This document shows positions 9,683 through 22,925 of a DNA stretch of 64,000 nucleotides, piece after piece. This DNA is from Chaenocephalus aceratus (taxonomy: Eukaryota > Chordata > Actinopteri > Perciformes > Channichthyidae): NCBI GenBank assembly GCA_023974075.1, contig CM043799.1, forward strand, positions 6,290,585-6,354,584, given 5' to 3'. Under the pieces are notes generated by a model that saw nothing but the letters and a program-made list of their open reading frames with translations, did no database searches and was not told where the DNA came from. The first letter of the stretch is position 1, and each line of letters begins with the position of its first letter. The translations under genes were made by a program, and so were the position numbers.

Positions 9683-10720
9683 GGCCTATACTACGAACCT
9701 GGTTCAACCTAACCTGGATATGTTTGAGTTAGCCGGTTGGCCTAATCCAAAACATACGCGCTCTCGCTAAACTGTACTACGACGCTGGTTATCAAGTGGA
9801 TCGCTCAAGCCAGCCGTGTCCTATCTAGTTAGGTGCGCGTTCACATGAAAGGGGTGGTATCTGGAGCATTCGACCAATCACAGACATGGAGAAGCGTACT
9901 GACAGCGCAGCGTCATACTTCCTGAATGAAAAGTGAACTTTAATACTAGTCAAAAATGAAGAAGTTAAACTTTAAACATCCATGACTTAAACACTTGATC
10001 CAGGATCAAAGCCACAGAGCTGCACCTGCAAGGTGAATACAGCTGGAAAAAGAAAAAGTGTTTGAATGCGTACATTAACAGGTTTATGATATCACTGCCC
10101 CGTCTAAAACACGATCTGACTTCAATTACATTTGTCTCGAGTGTTTCGTCAACTTATGTGTTGCTTAAAATAATACTTCTGCATCCAGTCTGTGACGCTG
10201 TGAGTGTTGCACGGCCAGATACGGCTCAGCTGACTCAGATAAGGAGATATATGATACATTATGAAGTGATATGCCGCGGACTGTACTTAATGTACTCTGA
10301 TCCTGTTACTTATGTTGTGGCCGATATTTAAGTAAGCTTTCTTAACGCTAATGTTATAATAGTCAGATTGCTCTGAAGATGGAGGTGATATTCTATTCAT
10401 GTTCACGTTCACACAGTCGGTGATTTCTGCCGGCCGTCTTTCCTGCGACGGCAGTTTTTCTGTATTTCCTTTCTCCTGTGATATGACTTGATCGCTTTAA
10501 ACTCCGCACACTGAGCTCTGATTGGTCAGCAGGCGGTGCTTTCACTGAGTTGAGCTCTTAGCCTGCAACCTAACCTGGTCCCGACCAGGTTAGCTGCTTA
10601 GCATATATTACCATGGAGATCTAGCCTGCTAAAAAGAGAACCAGCTTCGGATGACCGGAAAGCCGGAGTTTTCCCTGAATTTAGCCGGCTAAGCGAAAAT
10701 CCTGCTTCGCAGTATACCCC
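9683..10720. mobile_element. Harbinger-like non-autonomous element (MITE) nested in hAT copy 1
   Basis: The inverted ends are GGCCTATACTACGAAC and, reverse-complemented, GGGGTATACTGCGAAG, flanked by CCAGG (9678-9682) and CCTGG (10721-10725). The related hAT copy at 46245-46249 has the single uninterrupted CCTGG at this place and so preserves the empty site. The interior (AACCTGG and TAGCCGG motifs) has no transposase. Confidence 0.75.
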
Positions 10721-10754
10721 CCTGGAACCTCTCTCATACAATAATACAATACAA

Positions 10755-10756
<2 letters not shown>

Positions 10757-10799
<43 letters not shown>

Positions 10800-10807
10800 T
10801 GGTGTGT

Positions 10808-10895
<88 letters not shown>
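10757..10895. repeat. (GT)n microsatellite
   Basis: Nearly pure GT with a few GG interruptions near 10790-10810. Confidence 0.95.
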
Positions 10896-10896
<1 letters not shown>

Positions 10897-10906
10897 TGGA
10901 TGGATC

Positions 10907-11315
10907 TGTCACGATTCTCAGGTTATGTCACGTTTGTAGTTTTGTCTGTGTTGGTGTTTTTCTTGTCTTTGGGTTTTATTGTGTAAAGTGTTCACCCCCG
11001 TTTCCTGCCTGTCTGCTTTCTGTCTGTTTCCCTCCCTGATTACCCGATTGTGTTCACCTGTTGTCCTTGTGTTTCTCCTCCCCTGCCCAGCTGTGTCTTG
11101 TTCTGTGATTACCCTTCTGTGTATTTAGTCTAGTCTTCCCCTGTGTTCCATGTCGGTTCATTGTTTCCCCTCCATGTCATTCCACGGTCTGTGTTCCTTG
11201 TGCTGCTTTGGATATTTTGGATTCTGCCTTGTTTTTGCCACAGCTTTATTATTTAATAAAGCTCGCTTTTCGTTATTCTGCATTTGAGTCCTACCTGCTT
11301 CATCCATTCGTAACA
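10907..11315 (+). mobile_element. Solo LTR with 5-bp target duplication
   Basis: It begins TGTCACGATTCTCAGG and ends CGTAACA. GGATC is repeated at 10902-10906 and 11316-11320. An AATAAA lies near 11256. The length of 409 bp, TGT...ACA ends and 5-bp duplication fit a Ty3/gypsy-type LTR. The other copies of the surrounding hAT lack it. Confidence 0.8.
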
Positions 11316-11829
11316 GGATCGTTGGAGCTATGTGCAACTCAAGGCATATGCTCGAACGGGAGCTGCCTGGACGCTGCAATCATGTTGCGCACTATCCGTG
11401 CTGACTTTTCGTACAATGTCCCACTGTCTGGCTTCCTGCATAAAGTCAAGTGCTCGGCGCAGTTGTGGCGAAATGTCGCTCCTCTGTTTTCATTTAAACA
11501 GCTCCTTATATCCGTTAGCGCAGCTAGCTAGCACCAGATGCTAACAACAACAATGCACGTAAGGTCTCTCTCTCACTCGAGCCACACATACACACACCCT
11601 CCCGGTCCTCCAGATGGCCAGTCGGTGCCTGCCGGTGAGCGTGGAAGTGTGGTCTGCCACAAGCGGGCGGCAGGAGCGGGGCTGTCAGAATCAGCTTGTA
11701 GATGGTATTATAAACTCAATGCGCTCTGACACTACGGGGCGGCTGAGGAAAAAAAATACACATGCGTTAATCACGTTAAAATAATTAGTGGCGTTATTAA
11801 TGCGTTAACTTGACAGCCCTAGATATTAC

Positions 11830-12650
11830 TTAATAATACAATACATTATAATATATGATATGATAATTACATTTGAGTTTTATTCATTTCTTATTTCATA
11901 GTTTCTTATTATTATTTTTATCGCTCATTTTATTTTTGATTTTATTAATCTGTATGAATCTGTGCTGTCCTGTTTTTCACTCTCACCCTGTTGCTGTTTG
12001 AACTACTGAATTTCCCCACGGGATTAATAAAGGTCCATCTTATCTTATCTTAATGTATAAGTTGATTTACTTCAATCTACTATACTGTGTAAAAACACCC
12101 CAACAATAGTACAATTAATATACTGCATAAAGCAAACTATATACTTTATTTGATCAAAAATATTGATGTTTTTCATTATAGTAGCTTGTGAAAACCATAC
12201 AGTAACAAATAAGTGATTAAATGCTACAGTATTCAGCAAACACAACTGCAGAGCTGCAAACATTGCAAACAGACTAAGTTCTACAACACCCAGTTGTCTT
12301 TGTGTATTTTGTGAATGAAGCACCATCTCATGGTTAAATCCTGTAATTGAACAAATGGGGAAATTGGGCAACGCCCTCTAGCAATTTAGCAACACCCCCA
12401 GCCACTGGCATCCGCTGGGCTTTTGACTGGGACACACCCATGTGAGTCTGATCTGGAGTCCTACATCTGTAGGTAGGCTGTCTTGAATACTATCATCAGA
12501 GTAATTTGATCAAATCAATAAATTAAGATTCATCCGATAACACGAAAGCACATGGTTATTACAGAATGTCATTATGTTGCATGCTAAGTAGCCATGTGCT
12601 TTCTGGGGCTTAATCTTTATTGATATCATTCAAACATTCACTATGATTAT

Positions 12651-12684
<34 letters not shown>

Positions 12685-12877
12685 TTAGTAATGAGCTTTA
12701 TATTTGTATAGCACCCTTTATACAATAATTGTAGCCAAACTTGCTTCACAGCAGTTCAATAGACAAATTAGTATAAAATGACAGGATAAAAGCAATGTAG
12801 AGGAGCAGCTACATTTAAACCAATATATCCACTAAGATTAATACATGAAGACTTGTGACTCGGATTTGACTTTGACT
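11830..12877. other. Non-coding stretch with LINE-type tail and simple repeats
   Basis: At about 12005-12052 there is a sequence like the 3' end of fish LINEs (CCCCACGGGATTAATAAAGG then TCTTATCTTATCTTA). A (TAA)n array is at 12649-12685, followed by a TTTATATTTGTATAGCACC patch resembling L2 3' ends. The last 40 bases (GACTCGG-like) match the type of sequence found on the far side of the retroviral element at 20898. No gene is seen. Confidence 0.6.
12649..12685. repeat. (TAA)n microsatellite
   Basis: Uninterrupted TAA/ATA units. Confidence 0.9.
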
Positions 12878-13061
12878 ATTAAAGCAAACAGATATTGTTC
12901 TAAACTGTATTAAAGTAAACAGGTATTATCTTGAACTGTATTGAAGTGAACATGTATTATTTGGGACTGTTTTTAAGTAATCCTATATATATAAACCTTC
13001 TTACATACACTTTCCCAGACACCCTGACACACACACACACACAATACACTCCCTGACCAAG

Positions 13062-13129
<68 letters not shown>

Positions 13130-13643
13130 ACTTTCCCAGATACCCTGACACACATACACTCCCTGACCAAGATATCAACACACACACACATACACTTCCT
13201 CTTTACCAAACGCACACACTTGTCCTTTTCAAGGTTCTTTTTGGGGCCAATACAATGTTTGATTGTTTGAGAAAGAATAGTTTGTGTGAAACCTTCCCTG
13301 GGAAATTAAAGGAGTAGAATCCAGTGGAAGATAAGCAGTGACTCTCCGCCCCAAAAAGGTCCATATATACTGTTGTTTATTCATGCCAAATGCCCCCTGT
13401 TGCTGACTGGCCGGTCCCGATACCTGTATCGCACGGCAGTGGAGCGGGGAGCCCGGAGTGCTCTGTTACAGGGCACTCTGTATTTTCGTATTGTGTCTTT
13501 TTACCATTAAAATCAGATTATTGTTATAACTTGTATGCCGGTGTTTTGAACTCCTTTTCTTATTAATCTGACCAGGCTCATCTAAACGGACGGCGCAGAG
13601 CAGAGGTGGGCTTTAAGCCACCACAACTGTGTCTGCTCCTACA
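12878..13643 (+). repeat. 5' LTR of the retrovirus-like element
   Basis: The LTR runs from ATTAAAGCAAACAG to CTGCTCCTACA and aligns with 20023-20897. A TATA-like CATATATAC is near 13363 and an ATTAAA poly(A)-type signal near 13506. A (CA)n tract lies inside it. The left boundary is uncertain by a few bases because it lacks a canonical TG. Confidence 0.8.
13062..13128. repeat. (CA)n inside the 5' LTR
   Basis: This tract is about 67 bp, against about 170 bp in the 3' LTR, so length change has happened since insertion. Confidence 0.95.
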
Positions 13644-13646
13644 ATT

Positions 13647-13664
13647 TGGTGACCTGCGACGTGA
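13647..13664 (+). promoter_or_regulatory. Putative primer-binding site
   Basis: TGGTGACCTGCGACGTGA lies three bases after the 5' LTR end. Retroviral primer-binding sites begin with TGG, the complement of the tRNA CCA end. The tRNA cannot be named by eye. Confidence 0.6.
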
Positions 13665-13879
13665 TGAGTGCTGGTCTATAGGAGGACCACCGACAGCTAG
13701 CGGACGAATTCAGTCCAGGGGAGGACACCTGGACACCGCTGACAACTACACCAGGGCGTCCTACATGATACAAAGCTAAAACAGATACCTGTTGATTACC
13801 AAAATCTGTGATTGGCTATACTACAAACATTTTAGAGTTGTCAGCGGCGTTCTCAGTGTTCTTAGTCACGGTAAAGAAA

Positions 13880-14400
13880 TACAGTACTGTAGATAAGTGT
13901 GTCTATAAGAGCCAGGTAGAGCAGTCCTGACCTATGGAGCACTAGGTGGCTATAAGAGTCGGGTAGAGCAGTCCGGACCTATAGTGCACTAAGTGTGTGT
14001 GTGAACATACAGTATACTGTAGATAAGTGTGTCTATAAGAGCCAGGTAGAGCAGTCCTGACCTATAGAGCACTAGGGGTGTGTGTGAAAATACAGTATAC
14101 TGTAGATAAGTGTGTCTATAAGAGCCAGGTAGAGCAGTCCTGACCTATGGAGCACTAGGTGGCTATAAGAGTCGGGTAGAGCAGTCCGGACCTATAGTGC
14201 ACTAAGTGTGTGTGTGAACATACAGTATACTGTAGATAAGTGTGTCTATAAGAGCCAGGTAGAGCAGTCCTGACCTATGGAGCACTAGGTGGCTATAAGA
14301 GCCAGGTAGAGCAGTCCTGACCTATAGTGCACTAAGTGTGTGTGTGAAAATACAGTACTGTAGATAGTGTGTGTAAGAGTCTGGTATTGCAGTCCAGTAC
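13880..14400 (+). repeat. Leader tandem repeats of the retrovirus-like element
   Basis: Units starting TACAGTA(TA)CTGTAGAT occur at 13880, 14008, 14091, 14221 and 14351. They are built of about 46-bp subunits (CTATAAGAGCCAGGTAGAGC...). Spacing is 128 or about 84 bp depending on whether one or two subunits follow. The array lies between the primer site and where gag would be expected. Long, repeat-bearing leaders are known in some fish retroviruses; kinship with those is inference. Confidence 0.8.
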
Positions 14401-17400
14401 CTTAGCTCACTAAAAAGAGAGTAAAGTGAACCAGCGAGGTCTCCGTGAGGTAGTCTAGTCCTGCACGGCTGACTCGCTGGGAAAATTCTGTAATAAACTG
14501 TGTGATTTTTTACGTCGAATCTGTGTAATAATTGAGAAGAGAGAGCAGAAACATAGTGACCGGAGAAGGTTGGCAGAAGCTGGGAGCTTCATCAGACAGG
14601 GGAAGCTCATTTGTGGTCAGCTGCTGCCCTTTGTTCTTCAATATTATGTGTTGCTCCACGTTGAAAACTTTGAATTCAGACTGTGTGCACGTCTGAATTA
14701 ACAGGACATTCAAATAAATAAGAATAAGGACATTAAGAGTAACGACAAGATTTGTCCAGTGTATTAATAAATACAAGTGAACACATATTAACCTAGTCAG
14801 ATAAATAGATACGAAGTCATTCTTGTTTCAAGGAAGCCCCCCTCCTCCTGGAATGCCTGTTCCAGCCGGGGTGTCTGTGAGAGTACCCACACCCCCCTCC
14901 TTCTTTTCTCTCTCTCCTGTTTGCTCTCTTCTTAATGCATGAAGAAAGAGCGTTGAATTTAAAACAAGGAGTGAATAATCGAGTGGTCTGAATTTGGAGT
15001 GAATAACATTGAAAATTAATAGATCAATGTGTGGTAGATATTTCAATTAAATTCAAAACCTTTATTTATCCAGGTAAAATCCCATTGAGATCAATGATCT
15101 TTTTTTCAAGGGAGACCTGCATTTAAATAAATAAGAAACATTGCATTGTGAATTTTACACTATTCGTCATTAACTGATAATTTTACTTAATTATATTTCA
15201 GAGGAACTTAATTGCATACAGTAACGTTGAGGGAAAGTAGAAAGTAGTTTGCTGAGTAGTACATGCAGGTTAAAGTTTGATTCAAATTGAATATAATAGT
15301 GGATTATTCCACCTAGATTACACATAGAAAGATGAGAATTTGTTAAACATTAGATAACGAACTCACTGTAAGAAATATATATTGTAATGTTATTTAGGAG
15401 TTGTATTGATCTGTTTGTTGATTGTTCTGTCTGTTGGTTGTCATTGTTGATTCGTAAAGACCTTGTTTTATGTTGGTAAATGTTTTGGTATACCAATAGT
15501 TTGTTGTTAGTTGTTGAAAGAAGCCCCCCTTCTCTTGAAAAGGCTGAGAGCTCCAGCCGGAGCCAGTATTTGTACTTTCTGATTCTGTAGAAGAGTACTC
15601 TTTGTTTCAATCAGAAAAAGAGCAAGCTATTCATCACAATTGTATTTTTAGGTTATGAATAAAACAAAAAGTGATAAGCAGGAGGGTTTTTGAACGCTTG
15701 TCAGTCAGAAGGAATCTATTAATGTGGGTGCTTATGCCCACTTCAGTTTTCAATGTCCGCCATCACGTTAAAACAGAGGATTGGTGGCATTTTCAGTTCA
15801 TTGCTTGCTTCCACACGCCTTTTCCCCTCCTTGTCTCTTTCATGACTTTAGTTAATGCATTAGAACGATTGTTATCGTAACTTTCCGTGTTTCTAGAAGT
15901 CAAACTCACTGTTCATACAGAGTATATTTCCGGAACGGCCTTTCAAAATAAAAGCCACAGGCCGCTGTTCACCAGAGATGCCTTCACAATAAAACAGTAA
16001 TTAGCTTAACAATATATTTAACTTATATTACGTCCTTAAATATTGATTTTAATTCATTACAGTTTTCAAATACGGCGCGGATTGAATACAGTTATTTGTG
16101 TATTCTGTAACCTCACCATGCTTGTAACACAACTTAGATAAACAATTTGAAAATGAATAGAATTAACCAAGTAGATAAAAGATTAGTATAGTGGTTAAGG
16201 AGGGTGTCTTTGTTTTGCCTATTAACTTAGAACTGAAGTAATAAAGAATAGGCAGACTACTATCATTAGTTTGTTTTAACACTCACATATTTCAGCATTC
16301 CTGACCTCAGCCGTTTTATTTTGCAACCCGTTGGGAGAGAGATTTAAATTGAGTTTTTCTCAGTAGCTGAATGTGATTACAGCAGCATTGGATAGTTCTG
16401 CACCACCTTTTGGGTTCTCTGAATCAGTGTGTTGGTGAAGAGTTGCTCACTGCGAACAGAAGAAGTAGTGCAAAGAACGCATCTCTGAGGAGATATTGAC
16501 ATTTTGCTTGTGCCTCGTTGTCAAGGCAACAGTGGTGTGAAGAGGTACTGCGGTTTTGGGGGATTTCTGCTGTACAGAGGATAACGTGTGTCTGCCAAGT
16601 GATTCCTTCCCTCATCCCAATGCCAGGGAGTTTCCTTGGAGCCCACTGACCAGGGCCGGTCCTAGCTTTTTGGGGACCCTGCCACTGACAACAGCTGCAT
16701 CACTGACTGTGCTCATTATGACAAGATCTTGAGACATGCTTGTCTCAGATTGTTCTGGAGGAATGATGCAATGATTTTACAGCATAATTGTGCAAGAGTT
16801 TCCCAGTTGGTGGTGTAGAAACCTTAATGCTTAGTGTTTAGATAGGAGGCTGCTTGTTTATATGATGGTCTGGAATACTGAAAAGATTAAAGTTTAATAT
16901 TATTGTTTAGCAAACAAGACATCTGATTATTATGTCACACATAATAATCTTGTTATAGAAACTAGCTATGGGTAAAATGTGTGGTTGTTATACCATTGTT
17001 ATCATGAACAAAAGATAAATAAGGAAATAGTATCTGCTTAAAGATGAACGGATTTCATATCCTAGAGGGGATTAGGTATTGTGAATACTCCACAAGGTAT
17101 CTACTAATGTATTGTAAAGAACTTGAATTGACTTGATAAATAAGTGAAGATAAGAAGATGTATTAACCATAAATTAATCAATTGGTAAATCAAAAATAGC
17201 GGTAAAGAGGAAAACTATTAAAGTGAAGTGAAAAATCATCCTAAAACACACTGATGAGGGAGGGGGAAGGCATGATGGAGGTATGCACTAGACTGTAAGT
17301 AGTGGGTGTTTGGGAGTTAGGAGTACAGAGTAGAAACATATTCTTCAATCTTTTCATCATGTTTACAAATTATTCTTTTAGAGTTTGTATTCATGTGTGA

Positions 17401-19100
17401 ATTTGGTAGTGTTTTAATTTGTTACAGTATTGATCAGTTCAAAGGGAGAGTTTTAGTAACAGCTCTATAAGATCAGACAAATATTTCTTTATATAGGTCA
17501 TGTTGAAGGGAAAGCTAGTTCTAAACTAAATATAGTATTTCAATTTGAGGTACTGGTTTCACCATTGTGGCATAGTTATTACCATAGGAGGGCTTTCGGA
17601 TGGACATACGAAATGACTTCTGTTTTTAAATCCTTGGTAAAGTAGGGAGTAATTGTTGCATGTTCGGACACCCAGAGTTCCACGCACTGTTAAAGAGGGT
17701 AACATTGTTCTTTAAGTGCACCAGAATTGAAGATAAATTAATATAATGCGTTATGAAATACATAGCAGAGCTTTACAGATCCTGATAATGTTTTGACTCA
17801 AGAAAATAATTATATGCACAAGTTTCTGAAATAGATCTATTAGACATTTTAATTTAGATTAGGTGTTAATGAACGGCAGTAGTGTACAATAAGGAAGTGA
17901 CATTTTTTGGCTAACACTTTTCAGGGAATGTGGGAAACAGCTGTCCCAATGAAAAGTTAGAGATATCTTGAAAAATATAGTTGTAATCATGAATTAATTA
18001 ATGATGGCGCTCCATATATGACAGATTTTTGTAGACAAAGGATGCTGACATGTCAAAGTCTCTGCAGAGCACGACACATAGCCAAAAAGACTGAGACCAA
18101 ATGACCTTTGACCCTGACCGACAGTGTAACTTGAGAAGGCACTGTCAATGACTGACTCTGAGGTGTACCTGACCAAACTTGACTATACAACCTGACAGTG
18201 TGAGTGTATGTCTGCATGTGATCAGTGCAACTGCATGATTTAAAACTAACACATTATTTCTGGGGCTCTGTGGGCAACGAGAGGTTTCCTACAATTCCAC
18301 AGAATTGGAAAACCGCACTTGTGACCCGTTTATAATCTACTTGATGATATTTCACTCCCACAGGAGGTGGCTGTTTGCAGAATGTGAAACTCAAACTAAA
18401 ACATGAAGATTCTGTTTCTTTTAGGACTGAAAGAGGGAGAGAAACACTTCATTTCACTGAAGTATTTACTGTGGAAAATGATGGATGTACATTTGTGAAT
18501 AATGTTTGGTATTTTCTTATAATGCATTATGACCTGAAGGTTTTCTTCCCATACAGGATTTTGTTACACATGAGTTCATGTGTAAAAAGGGGGCGTGTAA
18601 ACTTCACAATCTACATTGTTCAATCTGACCATTGATTGACAGTTTTAGAATGAACCTGCTCCATATCTGGGGATAAGATACCGTTTGATGAATGTTGACA
18701 TGTTTCTAATATTGATTGAGTTATAACAGGTAACACAGATGCAGAATCAGTGGCCAAGGGGCTACCAGAGAGATGTAAGTCCAGAATGGAATACTGAAGA
18801 AGTTGACCTTTGATGATGAAACAATTTTGTAATATTTCAACAGGTATTAAAGTAACTGAGGTTTGAAATGTAGAAAGAACATATTACAGTTAAAGCTAAA
18901 ACATAGTAATGTAATGACACATAATTTAATTTAGACAACATCATGGAACTAGCCTGGTAAAGAAGTAAAAGCCATAGACTTTATTGTTTAGGTCATTATG
19001 GGGATATACATTTCATCTACATTCATAATAGAAAGACATTTGATGACAGTTTGTTGGAATTCTGTATTCATACGCAGTGGGGGATCAAAAAGCTAAGGGT
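14401..19100. other. Interior of the retrovirus-like element without recognisable genes
   Basis: Mostly AT-rich, with only short frames lacking domains. It holds a LINE/SINE tail fragment at about 15057-15125 (minus), a short minus-strand LTR (15603-15815) with following sequence, and a CAGGGCCGGTCC hAT-like end at 16650. I found no gag, protease or reverse transcriptase motif. Confidence 0.6.
15603..15815 (-). repeat. LTR of a small minus-strand retroelement (same family as 48842-49084)
   Basis: Read on the plus strand it begins TGTTTCAATCAG and ends TTCCACA. It is followed by CGCCTTTTCCCCTCC, which on the minus strand is a purine-rich tract just before the LTR. The same arrangement, with similar flanking sequence (TCTTTCATGACTTT), is seen at 48842-49110. 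Confidence 0.5.
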
Positions 19101-19169
19101 CCAGGAGCCCTGAGCGTAGGCTTGAGGGATTTGTATCAGATTTCTCCACACAGGTTAATGGCGCCAAAA

Positions 19170-19576
19170 GGGGGACCCAGGAGGCCGACACAGCAGAGTT
19201 CGTCTGGCTGAAGGTCATCAGGACAAAGTGGCTCAACCCCAGGCTCTCCGGCCCCGACCGAGTGACCCAGCGGACCTCTCATGCCGTCCGCCTAGGAGGA
19301 AAGGGGGACAGCTGGTGCCAGTGTGCCGCGGGGAAACCACCTGCTAGGACCGGGGACGACATCAGGACGGACGTGGCCCTCGCAGAGGAGGTCGACTCGG
19401 AAGCAGCCATCAGTGGACCGAAGGAGGAGGATCGTGAAGACATCTCTCCAGCAGTCGACTCGGGAGGCACCATCAACGGGCCAGAGAAGGAGGATTGTGA
19501 GGACATCTCTCCAGCATCGACCCAGAAGGTGTCATCAGCGGGCCAGAGGAGGAGGATCCGAAAGACATCTCTCTAG
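19170..19576 (+). pseudogene. Retroviral integrase C-terminal remnant with acidic repeats
   Basis: The open frame through 19262-19576 can be read upstream through WLKVIRTKWLNPRLSGP, which fits the C-terminal DNA-binding part of gammaretrovirus-like integrases (W..L.V....W..PR..GP). It then leaves the family and becomes an acidic, repeated tail with about 63-bp units (EDISPA-type) from about 19388. The catalytic core is absent. The assignment rests on one short motif and is an inference. Confidence 0.45.
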
Positions 19577-20022
19577 CAGGCAGCCAGAAGCCGCCGTCAG
19601 CGGATCGGGGGGACAAAGACACGGCAAGCCAGGATGGCCCAGGGGACTCCACTCTCCGCTGAAACAGGTGGATATAGCCGGTGTGGAGTTTGTTCAATAC
19701 CCCATTTTTTGAGGAACTTTGTTTAATAACCCATTTTTTGAGGGAGAAGCTGCCCCTTCCCCTTCGTACCAAATGCCCTTTTTGGCTTACCCGTCAGAGG
19801 AGGACGAGCCGACAAGGACAATTTTTTAACATATTTTGGTCTCCCTCCACTGTCATAAGAAGTTGTTATGGTGGACTGTTCCTAAAGGTTTAAAGTGCCC
19901 TAAATCCCAGCGACTGATGGATTTATATAAATGTTGGGGAACAGACAGCAGAAAAGACTGACAGTGGTTATGTTCCAAATGCTGTGTATAAGTTGATCTC
20001 TGAAGGTGAGATCAAAAAAGAG

Positions 20023-20897
<875 letters not shown>

Positions 20898-21075
20898 CTC
20901 TTCTTGGGTGCCGCGGACTTGGACTCGGACTCGACTTCGACTCTCCCTAGGTGACTCGGACTTGGACTCGACTTCGACTCTCCCTAGGTGACTCGGACAT
21001 GGATTCGGACTCAAAGAGTGGGGACTCGAGAGTGACTTGGACTTGTGAATTGGTGACTTGACTACAACACTTGCA
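20898..21075. repeat. GACTCGG-type tandem repeat
   Basis: Repeated GACTCGGACTTGGACTCG and GACTTCGACTCTCCCTAGGT units, with a near-perfect 37-bp duplication at about 20930-21000. Similar sequence occurs at 87-240 and just left of the retrovirus-like element, suggesting that element inserted into such a repeat. Confidence 0.75.
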
Positions 21076-22777
21076 CAAATGCCCACTCCTTCTGCCATTT
21101 GACTACCTTGGAGTCAGACTCGGCTGAAAAACACTGACCATTTTCCTGTGTAGAAAAAAGACCCTTTTTACTGGATGTGTTTTCTTCAGTACTCTCAAGG
21201 AAGCAACTGAAAGGACAGAAGAGACAGAAGGAGGGGAGAGAACAACATTGTAAGTACAGGATGTGTGTCTTTCTATAGCCGCCAAAACGACACCCTGATT
21301 AACAGTTAACCTTTAACACTAAAGCAAAGTCAAACGGCAAGATATTGTGTGATGTTGTGAGCCAGGCTCGTTGCCAGACAGCTCTGAAAACACCCAGGTT
21401 CCATTTAAACTCTGAGCCAGGTTGAGGCGGAAAGGTCACAGCACACACAGTAACTGTGTTACATTGAGGGCAAAATAGTTTGAGGAGTGAAAGGGCAGTA
21501 ATTGTGCTAGGTTTTTAGAAAACAGTGGATTTAAAAAGGTCATGTGGACTAAGTGAAACTGTGCATGTGTTATTTTGTGTGTTTGATTCAATGGCACAGG
21601 TGTAAGTGAGAAGTGGACTTGCTATCTATCTCAATTGTTGCATCTTCTTTACTATCTCATAAATGTCTTTAAATGACTTTACACTGGCTGAGATTTCGGT
21701 TTATTTGGAATCCTAACTACCGGCCAGAGTTCTCGCTCAGGCTTCCAAAGCTGTTGTTAAGTGCTGACAAACACACTGGTAATGATGTGATTTTATTATT
21801 TTTCATAACCATATGGAGACACAGCTGGCTCCTGGACACAACTGGCTTATTAAACACATTTTATTACTCTTGCTTCGCAAATCACAAAACATCTCATTAG
21901 CCAAAATACCAATGCCTGGGTCGTAATTTCACGCATTCATGGGACATATTATGGCACCAAAATAACGGACAATTTTCTCAGCACACACTCTGGACATTTA
22001 CCACGGGTAAAATGTTTGCTGGCTAAAAGTAACAAATAAAAAGCTCCAATGTGAAAAGAAGAAGAAAAAGAAGAAGACGTTCACTTGTCATTGACAATAT
22101 GGATATATGTGGTGTATGATCCATGTTTGCTCATTGTCTGATCTTTGAAATTAATTACATCCAATAGGGTGGTGCAGTGATGACATGTTTTTGTAGGCGG
22201 AGAAGTTTGCATCGCAAGAGCAGTGAGATTTCCCCATTGGATTTTGGTATATTGCAGAAAATAAGCTCTGTTGTCAACATATGTCTTGATGATGATGATA
22301 CTTAACCTGTTTGCCGCCATTTTCATGATACATGGAAGCTTCGATGATATTGAGAGGAGAGCACAGGAAGTGGTAAACGGCTCTAAATCAGCATAGTTAG
22401 TCATTAGTCATCACATTCCTCTCCATTCTCCTCCCTATAGAGCAGTGCAGAAACAACGTCAATGATATTTTAAACGTTTATGGTTAGAGGCCCTGAAATG
22501 AGATTTGTGGTTAAAACAAGCCGTGTTCACGTTTCGTTCTCTGACATTAAATAGTTAGTTATTACCCCATTCTTAAATGTTCTAAGCTTATAACAACGGC
22601 GGTTGCTAACAAGTGAGTAAACTACTAAATGTCATCACGCCAAACAGAAGTCCTCCTTTAGCTTAGCCACGGTGAAGCGCAGCCACTTTTTATGTCGGGC
22701 GATTGCATTTAGACTTCAAAGATCGCAAATTTGCTGCAATATACCAAAACCCAATGGAAAAATCCCATTCCTTTTCT
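21076..22777. other. Non-coding stretch with an internal inverted repeat
   Basis: No gene seen. A segment near 22225-22260 (CCATTGGATTTTGGTATATT) is inverted at about 22722-22762 (AATATACCAAAACCCAATGG), which could mark ends of a degenerate MITE of about 0.5 kb. An A/G-rich (GAAGAA) patch lies at 22057-22080. Confidence 0.5.
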
Positions 22778-22784
22778 GTCTAGG

Positions 22785-22925
22785 CAACACACTCTCACTC
22801 CCTAAGCGTCCAATAGCGACGTTTGGTCAGTGTCCGTGGCGTCCAATTGTGACGCTCCTAGGCTCCTTCAGCGTCATAAAGGGACGCAAATAGCTTTCAA
22901 CTGATTGCAATGTATTCCCATCTGC
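22785..22925 (+). repeat. Left 141-bp inverted repeat
   Basis: It runs from CAACACACTC to CCCATCTGC. It is richer in GC and CpG (GCGTCC, GACGCT, GGCGTCC) than the interior. Confidence 0.92.

Larger units (their letters stand above)
9419..11821 (+). mobile_element. hAT element, TAGGGCTGTCA family, copy 1
   Basis: It begins TAGGGCTGTCAGTCGATTAA and ends TTAACTTGACAGCCCTA, with GATATTAC duplicated at 9411-9418 and 11822-11829. No transposase is visible. It is interrupted by a Harbinger-type MITE (9683-10720), a GT microsatellite and a solo LTR (10907-11315). The same family occurs at 45985-48419, 59195-60087 and, degenerate, 53437-54465. Confidence 0.88.

Noticed and set aside
10598..11039. Long CV and TH repeat open frames (also at 12973, 20102, 29817, 30046, 59445)
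   Set aside because: They are translations of (GT)n/(CA)n microsatellites.
16650..19115. Possible hAT with ends CAGGGCCGGTCCTAGCTTTTTG and CAGGGCTCC...TTAGCTTTTTG
   Set aside because: Ends align only loosely and the flanking 8-mers are different, so no element boundary is claimed.
21160..21262. Possible first exon with a GTAAGT donor at about 21250
   Set aside because: The frame is short, has no recognisable peptide, and no acceptor partner is seen.
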